A stretch of DNA of 64,000 nucleotides, from contig NC_064619.1 of the NCBI RefSeq assembly GCF_023898315.1, positions 346,032,650-346,096,649 of the forward strand, in the 5' to 3' direction. Made by a program: the position numbers and the translations under genes. The notes beneath the pieces are model-generated. The model was not told where the DNA came from, searched no databases, and saw nothing but the letters and a program-made list of their open reading frames with translations. Source of the stretch: Schistocerca nitens (lineage: Eukaryota > Arthropoda > Insecta > Orthoptera > Acrididae). Below, one piece after another: positions 35,486 through 47,449 of the stretch; within the stretch, counting starts at the first letter, position 1, and every line of letters starts with the position of its first letter.

Positions 35486-37102
35486 CAAGGGGCAGTCAAA
35501 TGAAAACTCTAATGGAAAAACTAAGTAAACTGTTTCTTATTTCACCCAAAGTAATTACCAAAACTGTTTAAACACTTATCCCAGTGTGAAACCAGATGGT
35601 CATTGTCATCATAAAAAAACATTTGCAGTTGCCTATGGAATCATCAGTGTACCCAGGCATGGAACTCTTCATCCACAGCAAATGGACAGCCAAGAATGTT
35701 ATTCTTCAGGGCCCCAAAAATATGAAAACTGCATGGATAGAGATGGGGACTGTATGGAGGATGCATAATGTTTCCCAGAGAAACTTCTGCAGCATAATTC
35801 AAACAACCTGAGCAACATGTGGGATAAATGTACGAAGAGTTCCAGCTATTACTTTTGAAATAATTGACAGTTTGTTGACAAAGTTTTCAGAACATCATAC
35901 TGCATAAAAATGTAGAAAACTGTACTGGAGAAACCAATGTTTCATCAATGGTTACAGTGGCTTTCTTCTAGGCCTACTGGTGTGTTTTAGATGTGCAGTC
36001 ATTACTGCTCACTGAGAATGACATGTCGCACTTTTAAAATATTGTTGTTAAGACTGGTCTTATGAGATAGGAGGAGTGGGAATTTAAATGTAATAAGTCA
36101 CTCTTACGGAGGGAGTGAGGTTCATCTGTTGTCTGTTGCTTCATGCATTGCATGCCACGATTGGTGGTTATTGATAAATGAGGTGTGGGCTCCTGTCTTC
36201 TTCCTACTGAACGCAGACCACACAGTGGCAGTTAATCACTGGCAGCACTCTCATCTAATGTTATTGGTACAGCCTGTTGGACTCTGAGGGCTGGCAACCA
36301 TCATGTGGCAAACCTGAGCTCATACTCTGTTCATTTTATAATTTTTGAGTATTTGTATGGCTTCTTGTGTTTCATCAAACCCACCTTATGGGCAGGCACA
36401 CAAGTTTCATTAAATTTTATTTTCTTGCCACAGTCTTGCTGGTATATGGTCACTGCAGATTTGTTGTATTGCCCTAGATGAATGTAGCACTCGTGTTCCT
36501 GTTGCCTGCCAGTCTCACCAAAGTACATGTCTCAATACTGGGAGTCCATCTTGTACAGACCTGTAGGTGTAAGGCATTTATGTTGTTCATTGTGGAGCCT
36601 AGTATAACTAGGATCTTGCAGCAGCTGTAGCAGGCAGGATGGACACCAACCCAGAGATGATGTTTACCAATCTAATTTGACATTTTTCATGTATGGTAAG
36701 CACTCTGCAGTTTGTTGATTTCTTGCCTATCTTGATTTCTTTTGTTGGTTGTCATGGCTGTTTTGGTTGGTTTATGGTTGTAACTATAGGCCCCCTCCTT
36801 CTCCCTCATGAGAACCAATCATAACAATGATCTTTTAAAACTGTGACATAACATCATGCTCAGTGAACAGTAATGACAAAATATAAGTGACTTTGCACAA
36901 CTAAAACACCAGTATACCCAGGGGGAGGCTACTGTAACTGTGGATGACATTCTCTCTCCAGTATAGCTTTCTTCACTTTAGGACATGGTACAATAATCAT
37001 AGAACTTTTATGTAAACTGACTCTGCGTGCAGAAGCCTAAGAAATTGTACAGGAACAGTTTACTTGCTTTCTTATGTCTCTTTTTCATTTGACTGACCCT
37101 TA
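35486..37102 (-). mobile_element. Mariner-like element relic interrupted by a Penelope fragment
   Basis: The ends are inverted repeats: aaggggcagtcaaatgaaaa at about 35488 and the complement of ttttcatttgactgaccctt ending near 37101. The minus strand near 35840-35610 reads HPPYSPHLYPCSFHIFGALK, then FAVDEEFHAWVH. This is the C-terminal catalytic block of mariner transposases, in which the third catalytic Asp (usual CDFH) is replaced by Ser (CSFH). The N-terminal two thirds is not readable. The middle (about 35930-36975) is Penelope-derived. Confidence 0.7.
35930..36975 (-). mobile_element. Penelope-like GIY-YIG fragment with inverted flanking repeats
   Basis: The minus strand from about 36560 reads LYKMDSQY, a stop, then MYFGETGRQQEHECYIHLGQ and AHKVGLMKHKKPYKYSKIIK, the GIY-YIG domain and its C-terminal tail. 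Flanks are inverted copies of each other: 35930-36085 (ctgtactggagaaacc, then gtcattactgctcactgag) against the complement of about 36790-36975 (ctatactggagagag, then gtcattactgttcactgag). Penelope elements are known for LTR-like repeats in direct or inverted arrangement. Confidence 0.68.
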
Positions 37103-39390
37103 CACTAAACCACAGTTGGACCAACTGATAAGAGATGGTAAGGGAAGTAGAACTTGTTCCCATTTAATACATGACATGAACAGGGAAAAAGGGAAACATT
37201 TAAAGAAAAGAAAGTAAGACATGTGGAAACATTTAACTGTGGCTAATAAAACATAAGTTACTGAGACAATGCTCAAAGTAACAGTACACATACCTTTTAT
37301 AGTACAAAATGGGAACTGATCATAGTTCTTGAAAATGCTCTTGCACCAAGTCCAAAGCAGCTGCAAGTATTTCTTCAAATCCTGACACAACTTTTCTCAT
37401 GTTCTATGTTAACGGCTCGAATCCCTTTGCACTTCTGTGGTATGTGGACTAATGCATTAATGTTCCAGACTTCCTGTGAAAATCTTTTAACATATAAGAA
37501 AGAAAATAATTAAATTCACCTGGCAAGGTATGACACACATGAAGAAAAATAATAAAACTTCTGGAAAAATAGTCTTTAGCTTTAAAATGCACACCATGCT
37601 GGTGGAGAGCTATACCGTGTTTAGAGGTACCTAATTTCCAGTTAAAGTGCTTGAAGGTGATGCAAAAGGATGAAAATAAAAAAGTCTGCATCAAAAGGCT
37701 ATCAATGCTATAAAGGAAGACCCTAATGATACAGAAAATAAGCAAGCAGTAAATGATGTTTTTATAAAAAGAAAAATAACAACAAAAAGAGATGGAGAAA
37801 CGTGCAAAACTGGATGATTAAGAGGAGATATGGCACAGAAAAGGCAAAGAGCAAAAGCAAAATGTCACAGAAATCTGAAGTGCAAGAAACTTAGAAATCT
37901 GTATTCAAAGAAGCAGCCATGGTAGTGATGCAGCAAAAATTTCTTAGCTGAAATGTAATATGAAACAAATAGATAACAACAATGACAGAGAGATCTCAGA
38001 TGGCTTGAAATGGGAGAGCAAGAATAGCTCACGACAACAGAGACTGATAACGAACTACTACTACTACTACTACTAGGTGGTGGTGGTGGTGGTGGTGGTG
38101 GTGGTGGTGGTAGTAGTAGGAGTAGGAGCCACTGTCACAACTTCATGTTGACTTTTGAGGAACAGGACTTTCAAAACAAAAATAAAGTAAATAGATGAAA
38201 AAGCTAGTGTACATATCTGGTTCCACATAACAAGCAAAAGATTTGCTAAGAAAGTTTTCATTTAATTTTAATTTTATTTGTTATTAATTACGTTTCTCCT
38301 TACAGCCACATCATGGTTTGGGTAGACACATCAGTAACTTACTCCTTACATCAATTATTGTTCCCTCATAAAAATGGCGAGATCTCTTGCACATTGTGCA
38401 AAAACATGTCAAGTTGTCCCAAACTACATACACAATTTGAGAAAACATACTGATTCTGCATGTCTGTACAAAATTGTTGTAAATTGATCTGTCACCCAAC
38501 AGAACAAATTTGGAACCTGTATGTCACTATGTTTGACTGTGGTATGCATGCTGATGAACTTGAGTACAGTATTACTCATGAAAAATACAATATCTGCAGA
38601 GAGACTGGAATATGACTTGGAGCAAATGAGTCATCAGATGTATTTTGTTATTCCATATGGATGAAATTAATCACATGTTAATGCTATTTTGCAGTGTTGC
38701 AGTAATGTCAAACACAAATAAATAACAAATGCTTGTAAGGTTCAGTGCTTAGCTTCATGATACAAAATTACAGTGGTACCAACAGACACATTCTGCAATA
38801 TTGTAGTTTCATCTCATGGAGCTGATAATGGCCAGCCATTTTGTCTCTTTGTAATTTCTTATTATCCTCAAGTGAATAGTTCTTTTCATACAATTGTTTC
38901 TAAAGTAAAGTTTGAGGTATCAAGCTGAAGTGTCACTTTATAAGGTAATACACAACAAAGTTAGGTTGATCTAAGGTACTGGATAAAAAAGAAGAGGAAG
39001 GAAAGGAGATGAGGAGGAGGCCATACTATCAATCAATGAATCTCTTCCATTCTCCTAACAAAAAGTCAAACCACAATGGCTAGGTGGAGACTTAAATGTG
39101 ACTCCAATGAAGAGTCATTGTTTTCATCACAGTGCTTCTTAAATACAGCCAAACAGCCATGTAAATTCATCCAAAATAAATACATCTGTGATTTTAAGTA
39201 ATACTCATAAAGCACTGAGGAGCTGAACACCAGCAGGTCACAGTTTATGTAAATCACTTAGTTTAGTAGTATTCTTATGTACTTCCAAGTAGAAGTGAAC
39301 AGTAACTGTTTATCTGCTTTTAGTTGTGCTTTTTCTATGGTCATATGAGTTCGCATATATTTTTATCATTAATATAGACACAGAAAAATT
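37103..39390. other. Intron sequence, microsatellite at 38054
   Basis: AT-rich, with no named repeat except the triplet array. Small open frames on both strands lack signatures. Confidence 0.5.
38054..38119. repeat. Compound (ACT)n-(GGT)n-(AGT)n microsatellite
   Basis: Seven ACT units, then about eleven GGT units, then tag/agt triplets. Confidence 0.95.
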
Positions 39391-39399
39391 TGTAATGCA

Positions 39400-40245
39400 G
39401 TTTCCCGCCAGTATAAGTGCTAGTGTGGCAGTATTTACTTGAGCTCTGTTAGCATTGTTCTTTCTCAGTTACCCCCTGACTGCTTTCGTGGCTAATTTTT
39501 TTCACAGTTTAATACGGTTTTTTGATAATAAGAAATGGATAGGGACTGTTCTTCTTGTGTGTGGACACTAGGCGAATGGGCTGCTCTCCAGAATAGGCCA
39601 GAAGGAACAATGTTGTTGTTGCACCAGTGGTGAAAGCTGTCATACATTTGGTGTTGCCAGAATCCACTAGCAACACCAATGTCACAGCATCTTCTGACAT
39701 GCACCATCTGGGTAGTCTGGCCTCATATGAGGGTATATAGTGGATAGTGGTGGGCTCGTGTTATCTCTAGATGGAAGGTGAAAGTGGAAAGTGGATGCAC
39801 AGATGGCCCCCCTTCTGCCTTAGCTACAGACACGGTATGTTGCTCAGTGTTTGTAATGCATTTGAAATTACAGGTGATGCCTCACCTGCTGGGCCAGTGT
39901 TTATTTTCCTCTTAGGTCTGGAAAAACACAGAGAGTGAGTCTGTTGTTCATTGGGATCTCTGGTGGTAGGAGTTAGCCCTTTATTGAAATTGCTGGCAAT
40001 TTGGGAAAGGAGGTCAGTCATGTGGAGCTATCTTCCAGTGACTACTGAACACATTGGGTGCAACAGATTGCAAATAGTGGCTCATGTTGGCATGAATGAC
40101 ACTTTTTGCCTGCATTCTGGGGTCACATTTAGCAAAAATGGAATTTCACTTCCTGAAGATAATAATGGCCAGCCACTTTCCCCCTTGGTAATTTCCTTGC
40201 TTTCTTTTGGCACTTGGTTGGCTTAATGAAGGTGGCTACTCAGGT

Positions 40246-40329
<84 letters not shown>

Positions 40330-43110
40330 TGTGCACATAGGGATGTCCATAATAAAATGCTTGGTAAAATCAAAGACAGATCAGTTGCATTACTCTTGGA
40401 GGAGAACATTCAGCTTTGCATATCAGCTAGGGGAAATTTTAATCTGTTATTGGTAAACTGCAGGTGCATCCATGGTACACTCCGCAAATAACTTATTAAA
40501 GGTAATAATGCCTACTAGTATTAGGAACAAAAAGTTGGCTGAAACTGGAAGTGAACAGTAGCAAATTACTAAATTCACTTTGGAATATATAACCACAAAG
40601 GATACGTTAGGCACCAGTGTTGGCAGCATACTCATTGCCATAAAATACTCTACAGTATCTAGTGAGGTTATTATAGATTCTGACTGTGAAATAGTCTGGG
40701 TGCAGGTAAACATCAAAGGTGGCTCAAACGCAGTAGCCTATACATACCTCCTATACCAGAGAATTTCAGAGACAACTTGGAGAATATCATGAGTGCATTT
40801 CGTGATCATTCACCATAATCAAGCGGGAGAGAGCAGAGGGACTTCAATTTGCCAATGAAGGAATGGTAGAGTAATGTGATTAACATTCATGTCAGAGATA
40901 AGGATTTTTGTGATAGTGTTCCGAATGTTTTCGTCTGAAAATTACTTTGAGCAGATACTTAGAGAACAGATGTATGAGGGCAATGTCACAGACCAACTAG
41001 TAATTAAAACACCTGAACTTTTGAATCACTTATGGTCTAGGAGGGAATCTGTAATTATAAGGCTGTGATAGCATCAATGGCTATGGGCATTATAAGGAAT
41101 ATTTAAAGAATACTGGTAGTAGGAAAATATTTTCGGTTAGTACAAGTGACAGGATCCAAATTCTGGAGAATGTAAATAGTCAACATCAAGTTCTTGAGGA
41201 TGAAGACCAACTATAGTTAAACGGCCATGTCAGAAACTTGCTGCAAAAATGGAGAAAGCTTAATCTCTATTTAACTGTAGTCAAAACCTAGTACATGAAA
41301 AAAGTGGAATGAAGCCAAAATGAGTGTGAGGAGACAGACACCGGAAGTATCCAATGAATTTGAAAGTAAAATTTTGCCAAATGTTCTGATTAAAAACCCT
41401 AAGAAGTTTTAGGCTTATAATCAATAAGCAGATGGAAATCATCCACTCAGTCAGTCAGTCAGTGACCAGACTGGCACCAAAGCAGATGATTACAGATAGA
41501 AGAATGAAATACTGAGTTTGGTCTCGCAAAATGTTTCACTGAGGAGGACCATAACATAGTTCCTCCTTTCAACTATCACACAACACACAAAATGACTGAT
41601 GGTGTGATACATGAGCTTGGAAGAGAAAATCAATGAAGACTGCTCAACAGTATAAAGATAACTGGATGAGATAACTGTGAGGTACTGTAGAGATGATGTG
41701 AAAGAACTTTATCTCCTTTTAGCAACAGTTCATTGTAGGTCCTTAGGTCATGAATGCAACAAAGAGTGCTTAGCAACTGGAAAAAAAGTGCAGGTCGTTA
41801 CCCCATTTTCCAGAAGGATTATCGAAGAGATGCACATAATTGAAAGCCTATATTTCTACAGTCAGCCTGCTGCAGAATTATGAAACTGTCTTGTACTCAT
41901 GCATTGTGACATTTTGATGGAAGGAAAATCTCCTGTACAAAAGTCAATATCAATTCTGCAGACAGAAATCTTATGACACTTAGTTCGTTCTCCTCATCAG
42001 TGAGATCCTGAGTGACATAAGGAGGTTGATGCCATGTCTCTCAGCTTCCAGACATCTGATATAGTTTCAGACTTAAGCTTCGTGCAAAAATATTATCTTA
42101 ACAAGTATCATATCAGATTGGTGATAGGACTTGGAACTTTCTTGTAGGTAGAACTTGACATTACTTTTCATAATGGGACAACATCTGCAGATAGAAACGT
42201 GATTACACAAGTACAACAAGGGAGTCTTTCAGGGCTGTTACTGTTTATAATTTGTATTAATGGTCTATTGGATAATGCTGAAGATGGTGTGAGGCTATTC
42301 GTGGATGACATCTTTGTCTATAGGAATACTGCATCATCAAAACCCTGCAGTAAAATGCCAGAAGACCTGCAGAGGATGGAAAATTGGTGTAAGAAATGGC
42401 AGTGATACTGAACACTGATAAATCTTCTGTATTGCATGTAAACAGGTGAAGAGGTCCACTACTCCGCAATTGCGCCACTGTCAATAAATTTACAGAAACA
42501 GTAACTGCCTTAAAATAAGTCGGAGTAACCATCTGGAGCAATTTAAATGGAGTGACCATATACAACAATAGCAGGAAATGCATTGCCAGGCTAAGATTCA
42601 GTGGGAGAATAATACTGAAATGTCTTCATCCATGAAAGAAGCAGCATACATAACTCTTGTCTAATCAATTCTTGAGTATTTTTCATAGCCTAGGACTCAG
42701 ACCAAACAGGATTAATGGAGGATATGAAGAAGATTCAATGAAGAATGACATGTTTAATGATGGGACTGTTTACTTGGTTCCAGAGCATTACAGAGATGCT
42801 CAACAAAGTCCAGTGTTACATGCTAAAAGAGAGAAGTTGGGCTTAACAGAAGTTTACTGCTGAAATTGAAAGTGTACGTTCCAAGAAGTTGGGGCAACAG
42901 ATTAATTACTCTCACATAAATCTTGTGTAATGATCAAGACAACAATTCAGGTGAATAAGAATGTGTACGAAGCTTATTGACAGCCATTCTTTCCGTTTGC
43001 CATTCGTGGATGAAACAAGTAAGGAGGGGAAAGATAATGGTACCAGAGTTACCTTCTGCCATGCACCATAAGGTGTAAGTATAGATGGAGATGTAGACTG
43101 TTTTCTATTG
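39400..43110 (+). mobile_element. CR1-like LINE, degenerate
   Basis: ORF1 begins MDRDCSSCVWTLGEWAALQN near 39535. An esterase-like segment near 40050-40110 reads CNRLQIVAHVGMNDTFCLHS, where GMND stands for the usual GTND block. The ORF2 endonuclease appears near 40580-40740 (DSDCEIVWVQVNIKGG), a late endonuclease piece near 40950-41060 (TDQLVIKTPELLNHL), RT QQGSLSGLLLFIICINGL with FVDDIFVY near 42210-42320, and a 3' end near 43040-43105 shared with 44935-44990 (ttaccttctgccatgcacc). Stops and indels are everywhere. A (GT)n tract interrupts it near 40249. Confidence 0.68.
40249..40328. repeat. (GT)n microsatellite
   Basis: About forty uninterrupted GT units. Confidence 0.98.
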
Positions 43111-44130
43111 ATTGAGTGAAAATACGGAAGTTTCAGAACTTCCATGTAGTAAAGATATATTTTCTCATTTCCTGTCCCAAAAATGTCCCTTCAGCATAGA
43201 AATGCTGTCTAGAGAAAAACTTAAAATGTAAAAATTGCTTTTCAAAACAGACAAGTTCCTGCTTTTGAAGAAATGACTTCCCACTTACATGCTCATTCCA
43301 GTAACAAATAGAGAGACTCCTTAGGATTGTGTGTTTTAGCTCATCCAGCGAGTCGGGCAATCATTAACACCCTTATCTCATTTTTGAGGAGCAGGAATCG
43401 CATTTGTCAGGCCATCCACATGTATGTTTTCCATGATTACTGTAAATCACTTGAAGCATATGTCAGAATGGTTCCATTCCAGACCAAGCTTGTGCTTCAT
43501 GTCTGACATACTATCAGTAATTTTGTAACAGCTTTTTATTATTTTGTAGTAAACATAATGTCAAATTTTAATTACCTTCTTTGGATAACATGAAAGAACA
43601 ATAATTCTGACTAGCTACAGTTAAACTTCTGAAGCATCTAGTGACAGAATTCCATATGCTCAGTGACTCTTTTTTCCTTGAATTTTATAGTTATGTTTGC
43701 CGTAACTGCAAACCATTTTGATACAATTCTTTCGTTTAAGATCTGAAGTTATACTCCACAAACACACTGTGTTTTTATTTGGTAATATGTGATGTTAGGT
43801 GCCCAAATCAATTTCTGTAATCATGAAATTTTTTTCTCAGAAGAATGAGACAGCCGCAGAGGAAAGTAAATATCAAATTTCAAATGAAATAAATGAAATA
43901 CTGGTTCAGTTTCAAAATTAAATCCACTGCAAACAATGATGATGCAGGGTTTCTCATTATTTTTCTTGTTTTGCCTGTTATACATTGTTTAACCTTGTAA
44001 CAATTCAAAGTGGATGATGAATCTATCAGACTCTGGAAGAGTGATAATGGGTCAGGTTCCATTCATTCTCAAGACTTTCAAAGTGACCCACACAGCTGCC
44101 AGTGTGCTGACCTTACAGAAATGAAATTTC
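43111..44130. other. Intron sequence without recognised features
   Basis: No named repeat or coding signature. Confidence 0.5.
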
Positions 44131-44990
44131 TTGAATAGAAAAAACTGACACCGCCAATCAGCACCAATTCTGAAAATTCTGGCACAAAAAACAACTCATA
44201 ATTTTTTTCACACAACACCCTGAAGCTGTAGATCAAGGCAATCGTGTACATGATTTATTTCTTGACTTCTGAAAAGAATTTTGCTCAACCACAGCAATTA
44301 CTTTAGTCGTGACACATAAATTGATAAGCTTATAGTTCATAAATCCCAATGAACCAGCCGGCCGCGGTGGTCTAGCGGTTCTGGCGCTGCAGTCCGGAAC
44401 CGCGGGACTGCTACGGTCGCAGGTTCGAATCCTGCCTCGGGCATGGGTGTGTGTGATGTCCTTAGGTTAGTTAGGTTTAAGTAGTTCTAAGTTCTAGGGG
44501 ACTTATGACCTAAGATGTTGAGTCCCATAGTGCTCAGAGCCATTTGAACCAATGAACCATCAACAGCACAATACAGAGTAATGAGCATTCTGGCATTTAA
44601 AATGAAATGTACATTCTATCCTGCATGATTTGTCATAGATTTGTATGATCCTTGGGAAAATGTAAAGGAGATACAGAAAGATTTGAACAAGCAGACACTT
44701 GAATATAGGTGCTAACCATTCTGCAAAAGCTTACTTGCAAAGGTGCAAGAACTGATATTAACTGAGGAACCTAAGTATGTACTACGGCCTCCTATGTATT
44801 GTTCCTGTAGAGCCCTCAAAGACAAGATTAGACTAGCTGCAATATCTACAGAGGCATTTAAATAGTCATTCCTTCCATGACCCATATGAGAAAAAGACTG
44901 TAAGAAATTATAATATGTGGTACAACAAGAAGTTACCCTCTGCCAGGGTTGCAGTATGGGCATACACATGGATGTAGGTTTAGAAGTACT
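44130..44990 (+). mobile_element. CR1-like LINE fragment split by a SINE
   Basis: Left of the SINE a frame gives AVDQGNRVHDLFLDF near 44226-44270, like the RT block with VFLDFSKAFD. Right of it the 3' end of the same family returns (gttaccctctgcc at 44933, ggatgtaggtttagaagta near 44972), matching the end of the LINE at 39400-43110. Most of the RT is deleted. Confidence 0.55.
44357..44550 (+). mobile_element. tRNA-headed SINE, second family
   Basis: Starts gccggccgcggtggtctagc with an A-box-like tggtctagcggttctgg and a perfect B box ggttcgaatcc. A body with ccttaggttagttaggttta follows, and it ends agagccatttgaacc. A 9-bp target duplication AATGAACCA flanks it (44348-44356, 44551-44559). Unrelated in sequence to the SINEs at 24827 and 26918. 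Confidence 0.92.
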
Positions 44991-45706
44991 AGGGAAACAG
45001 TTCTAAGTATCTAACAAGGATACCACAAGAAGAAAATGTATTCCAAAAAATTTAAAAACTTTTCTCATACGTAAAGTGACTTTAATCAAAATGTGCTCAC
45101 TCATGAGTAGAGAAATGCGCAAAGGATGGGGTTAGTATGGGATTTTCGTGTTCTGGTGCAAATGTTTTCCGGCATCTCCCATCACACAATGCAGTACACT
45201 GAGAATCCCAATGAACTGAAAAGGAGGTTACATTTGTAGCAATTCCCTCAGCAAATAATCTAATATTTAGACTCTAGGCTAGTAGTTTTTATTAGCAGCA
45301 TGAATATTGACAATGTTAAGTGCTTCAATGAATCAATTCCTAAAGCTTGCTGATAACAGCTGTTCCACGCTAAATAAAAATTTTATTGTCTAGACGTAAA
45401 GCTAGTAGTAGACAACAAACAGTAGCTATTTCCAATAACAGAGAAAAGTGCTCAATGTAACAATTTTACTGCTACATTTGCTATGTTGTATTTAATTTGA
45501 GTTTACGTCAGTTAATTACTGACAGTTTCTAATAACAACTACTTCTTTTAATTATTATCCACCTCGATTCTTTCAATGCTCCTGAAGATACTTCTGTTGT
45601 GTGGTTTTCACAGTGCAATGAATGAATAAGTTTTGTCTAGACTAGAAACAGTAATGCGCACTTCATTTTCATTACTAGAGAGTAACGTGAAGCTTTCTAT
45701 CTACAG
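44991..45706. other. Intron sequence before Nox5 exon D
   Basis: AT-rich non-coding sequence. Nothing named. Confidence 0.5.
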
Positions 45707-45916
45707 ATTTACCTGGATGGACCATATGGAGCACCCTCAAGTCATATTTTCAGAGCACAACATGCTGTTTTGATTGCCACAGGAATTGGAGTCACCCCAT
45801 TTGCATCAATTCTGCAGTCAATTATGCACCGATACTGGAAAGCGAGGCACACATGTCCAAAATGCAAGTATTCATGGGCAAGTGAAATACCACCAACAGT
45901 CATGAAACTCAGAAAG
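45707..45916 (+). CDS. Nox5: Nox5 exon D (NADPH-binding lobe with DGPYG and GIGVTPF motifs)
   Basis: Seventy codons in phase 0 lie between ctacag and gtatat. The product begins IYLDGPYGAPSS, the ferredoxin-reductase-type pyrophosphate-binding strand found in all NOX proteins. The glycine-rich nicotinamide-binding loop ATGIGVTPFASIL follows, then a helix (QSIMHRYWKARHT) and a CPKCKYSW stretch. A CxxC pair followed by W after this helix is a feature I know from NOX5 rather than NOX1-4 or DUOX, so this exon gives the subtype call. NOX5 transfers electrons from cytosolic NADPH through FAD and two haems to oxygen, making superoxide. It is normally switched on by calcium through N-terminal EF-hands, which are not in this window. 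The frame is intact and all visible motif residues are present. Confidence 0.95.
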
Positions 45917-46509
45917 GTATATGTCAATGTCATCCATCACTTGAAAAATAGTTGTGAATATTATGACATGCCAAAGCTTCCGTAGTACTTAGGTGTTCAT
46001 CTAGGTGTTCATCTAGCAATAACAATAAACATACATTTAAAATAAGTAGTTAGAGAAAACATTACCATATCATATTTTACCAATATCATGTCATAAAATG
46101 ACCTACTGAAGAAACTGAAAATATGTCCTTAATCATTTGTATGTTTCAATTATGATTATTATTAAAATTCATCCAGTTTTCTTAAAAGAAAAATCAATGT
46201 AATTGGAGATGACACCTTCACTTCAAATGAAAGTATTACATGGATAGTAACTGTCGCAGTGGGAAAAATCTGTTGTAGATACTGAAAAGAAAAAAATTAT
46301 TCAACTATCTCCATGTTGAACCAACTGGCATCTTTCATACCCCGTTCCTTTAGAATTAATGTTAGTTTCTTGACTCAATACCACAAAACCAACAGATTTG
46401 GCTTCACTGAAATGTGTGATCTGTTTCTGCCAGTATGAATTGGCACAAAATAGCTGACCTTGCAGCAACTGTATTAGTGAATAATGATTGAAATTGGTCA
46501 ACACAAGGA

Positions 46510-46960
46510 TGTAATAATTTTTAGTGGTATCAAATAGAAGCATCATACAGGCTCAGTTGTAAGAAAAGCAGATGGAAGACTTCATTCATTCACTGGTGAG
46601 ATACTTGGAAATGAAATGCAATCAGTCTATGAAGAACATGGCTTATAAAATACTTGCATGACACATCCTAAAATATTGCTGAAGTTTGTGGAACCCCACC
46701 AAATAAAACTATCAAGAGATATTGAATTTAGACAAACAAGGGCGGCACAAATTGTCACATTTGTCGAAGTCATGGGTGAGTGCCATGGAGAGGTTAGTGC
46801 CACAGAAATGCTGGGAAAACTGAGTTTGAGCTACCAGATGTTTGAAGATAGATGAAAACTGTTAAGCAAAAGTCTACTTGTAAAGTTTCAAGAACCAGCT
46901 TTAAGTGAGGAATCTATGAATACACTACAACGCCTTGTGTATTGGTTCAGCACGGGGTTT
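46510..46960 (+). mobile_element. CR1-like LINE 3' fragment
   Basis: A broken frame gives RKADGRLHSFTGEILGNE, MQSVYEEHGL and then the open stretch 46658-46855 (HPKILLKFVEPHQIKLSRDI). The first part is close in wording to 14110-14180 (GKADRRLW, MQSVYKSK) in the CR1-like LINE there. Confidence 0.6.
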
Positions 46961-47449
46961 CAAGAACAAGACCATGATGAGCAGCTGACCCATCAAAATA
47001 TTGTGCAGCTTCCACAACATTATCTGACATGATGCTTGTGAACCAATGAAGTGGTTACTGTGTCAGGAAAGTCTCAAACAGCACATCCATTACCTTTATG
47101 AGGAAGAGATGGCCAACAGAGTATGTGAGTTCGATAAACTCCACTACAATAGAAACACTGTTGTGCTGTCATATGTTTTTACTGAGATGTCAGGACTGGA
47201 AAACTGTACAGACATCTACCAAGGATCAAACGATGAGCCATCATATCACTGATGAGAGAAAGAATCCATTATACTAGGTGAGAATTAGACAGACTCCAGG
47301 AGCTTGCTTCCACTACATCTGAATATCTCATTGTGTCTGTCAGTGGATTCTTGGGGGTGGGTGGACTGTGCTATAAGGTTACTTTCAGACTGGACACAGC
47401 AGCAGACTTCAAAGTTCCATTGTGTTACACACCAATCATCGCAAGAATA

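Noticed and set aside
40207-40491. A Cys/Val-rich protein
   Set aside because: It is a translated (GT)n microsatellite.
44360-44445. A tRNA gene with a perfect B box
   Set aside because: It is the head of a SINE bounded by a 9-bp duplication. The 3' side runs into the SINE body instead of a Pol III terminator.
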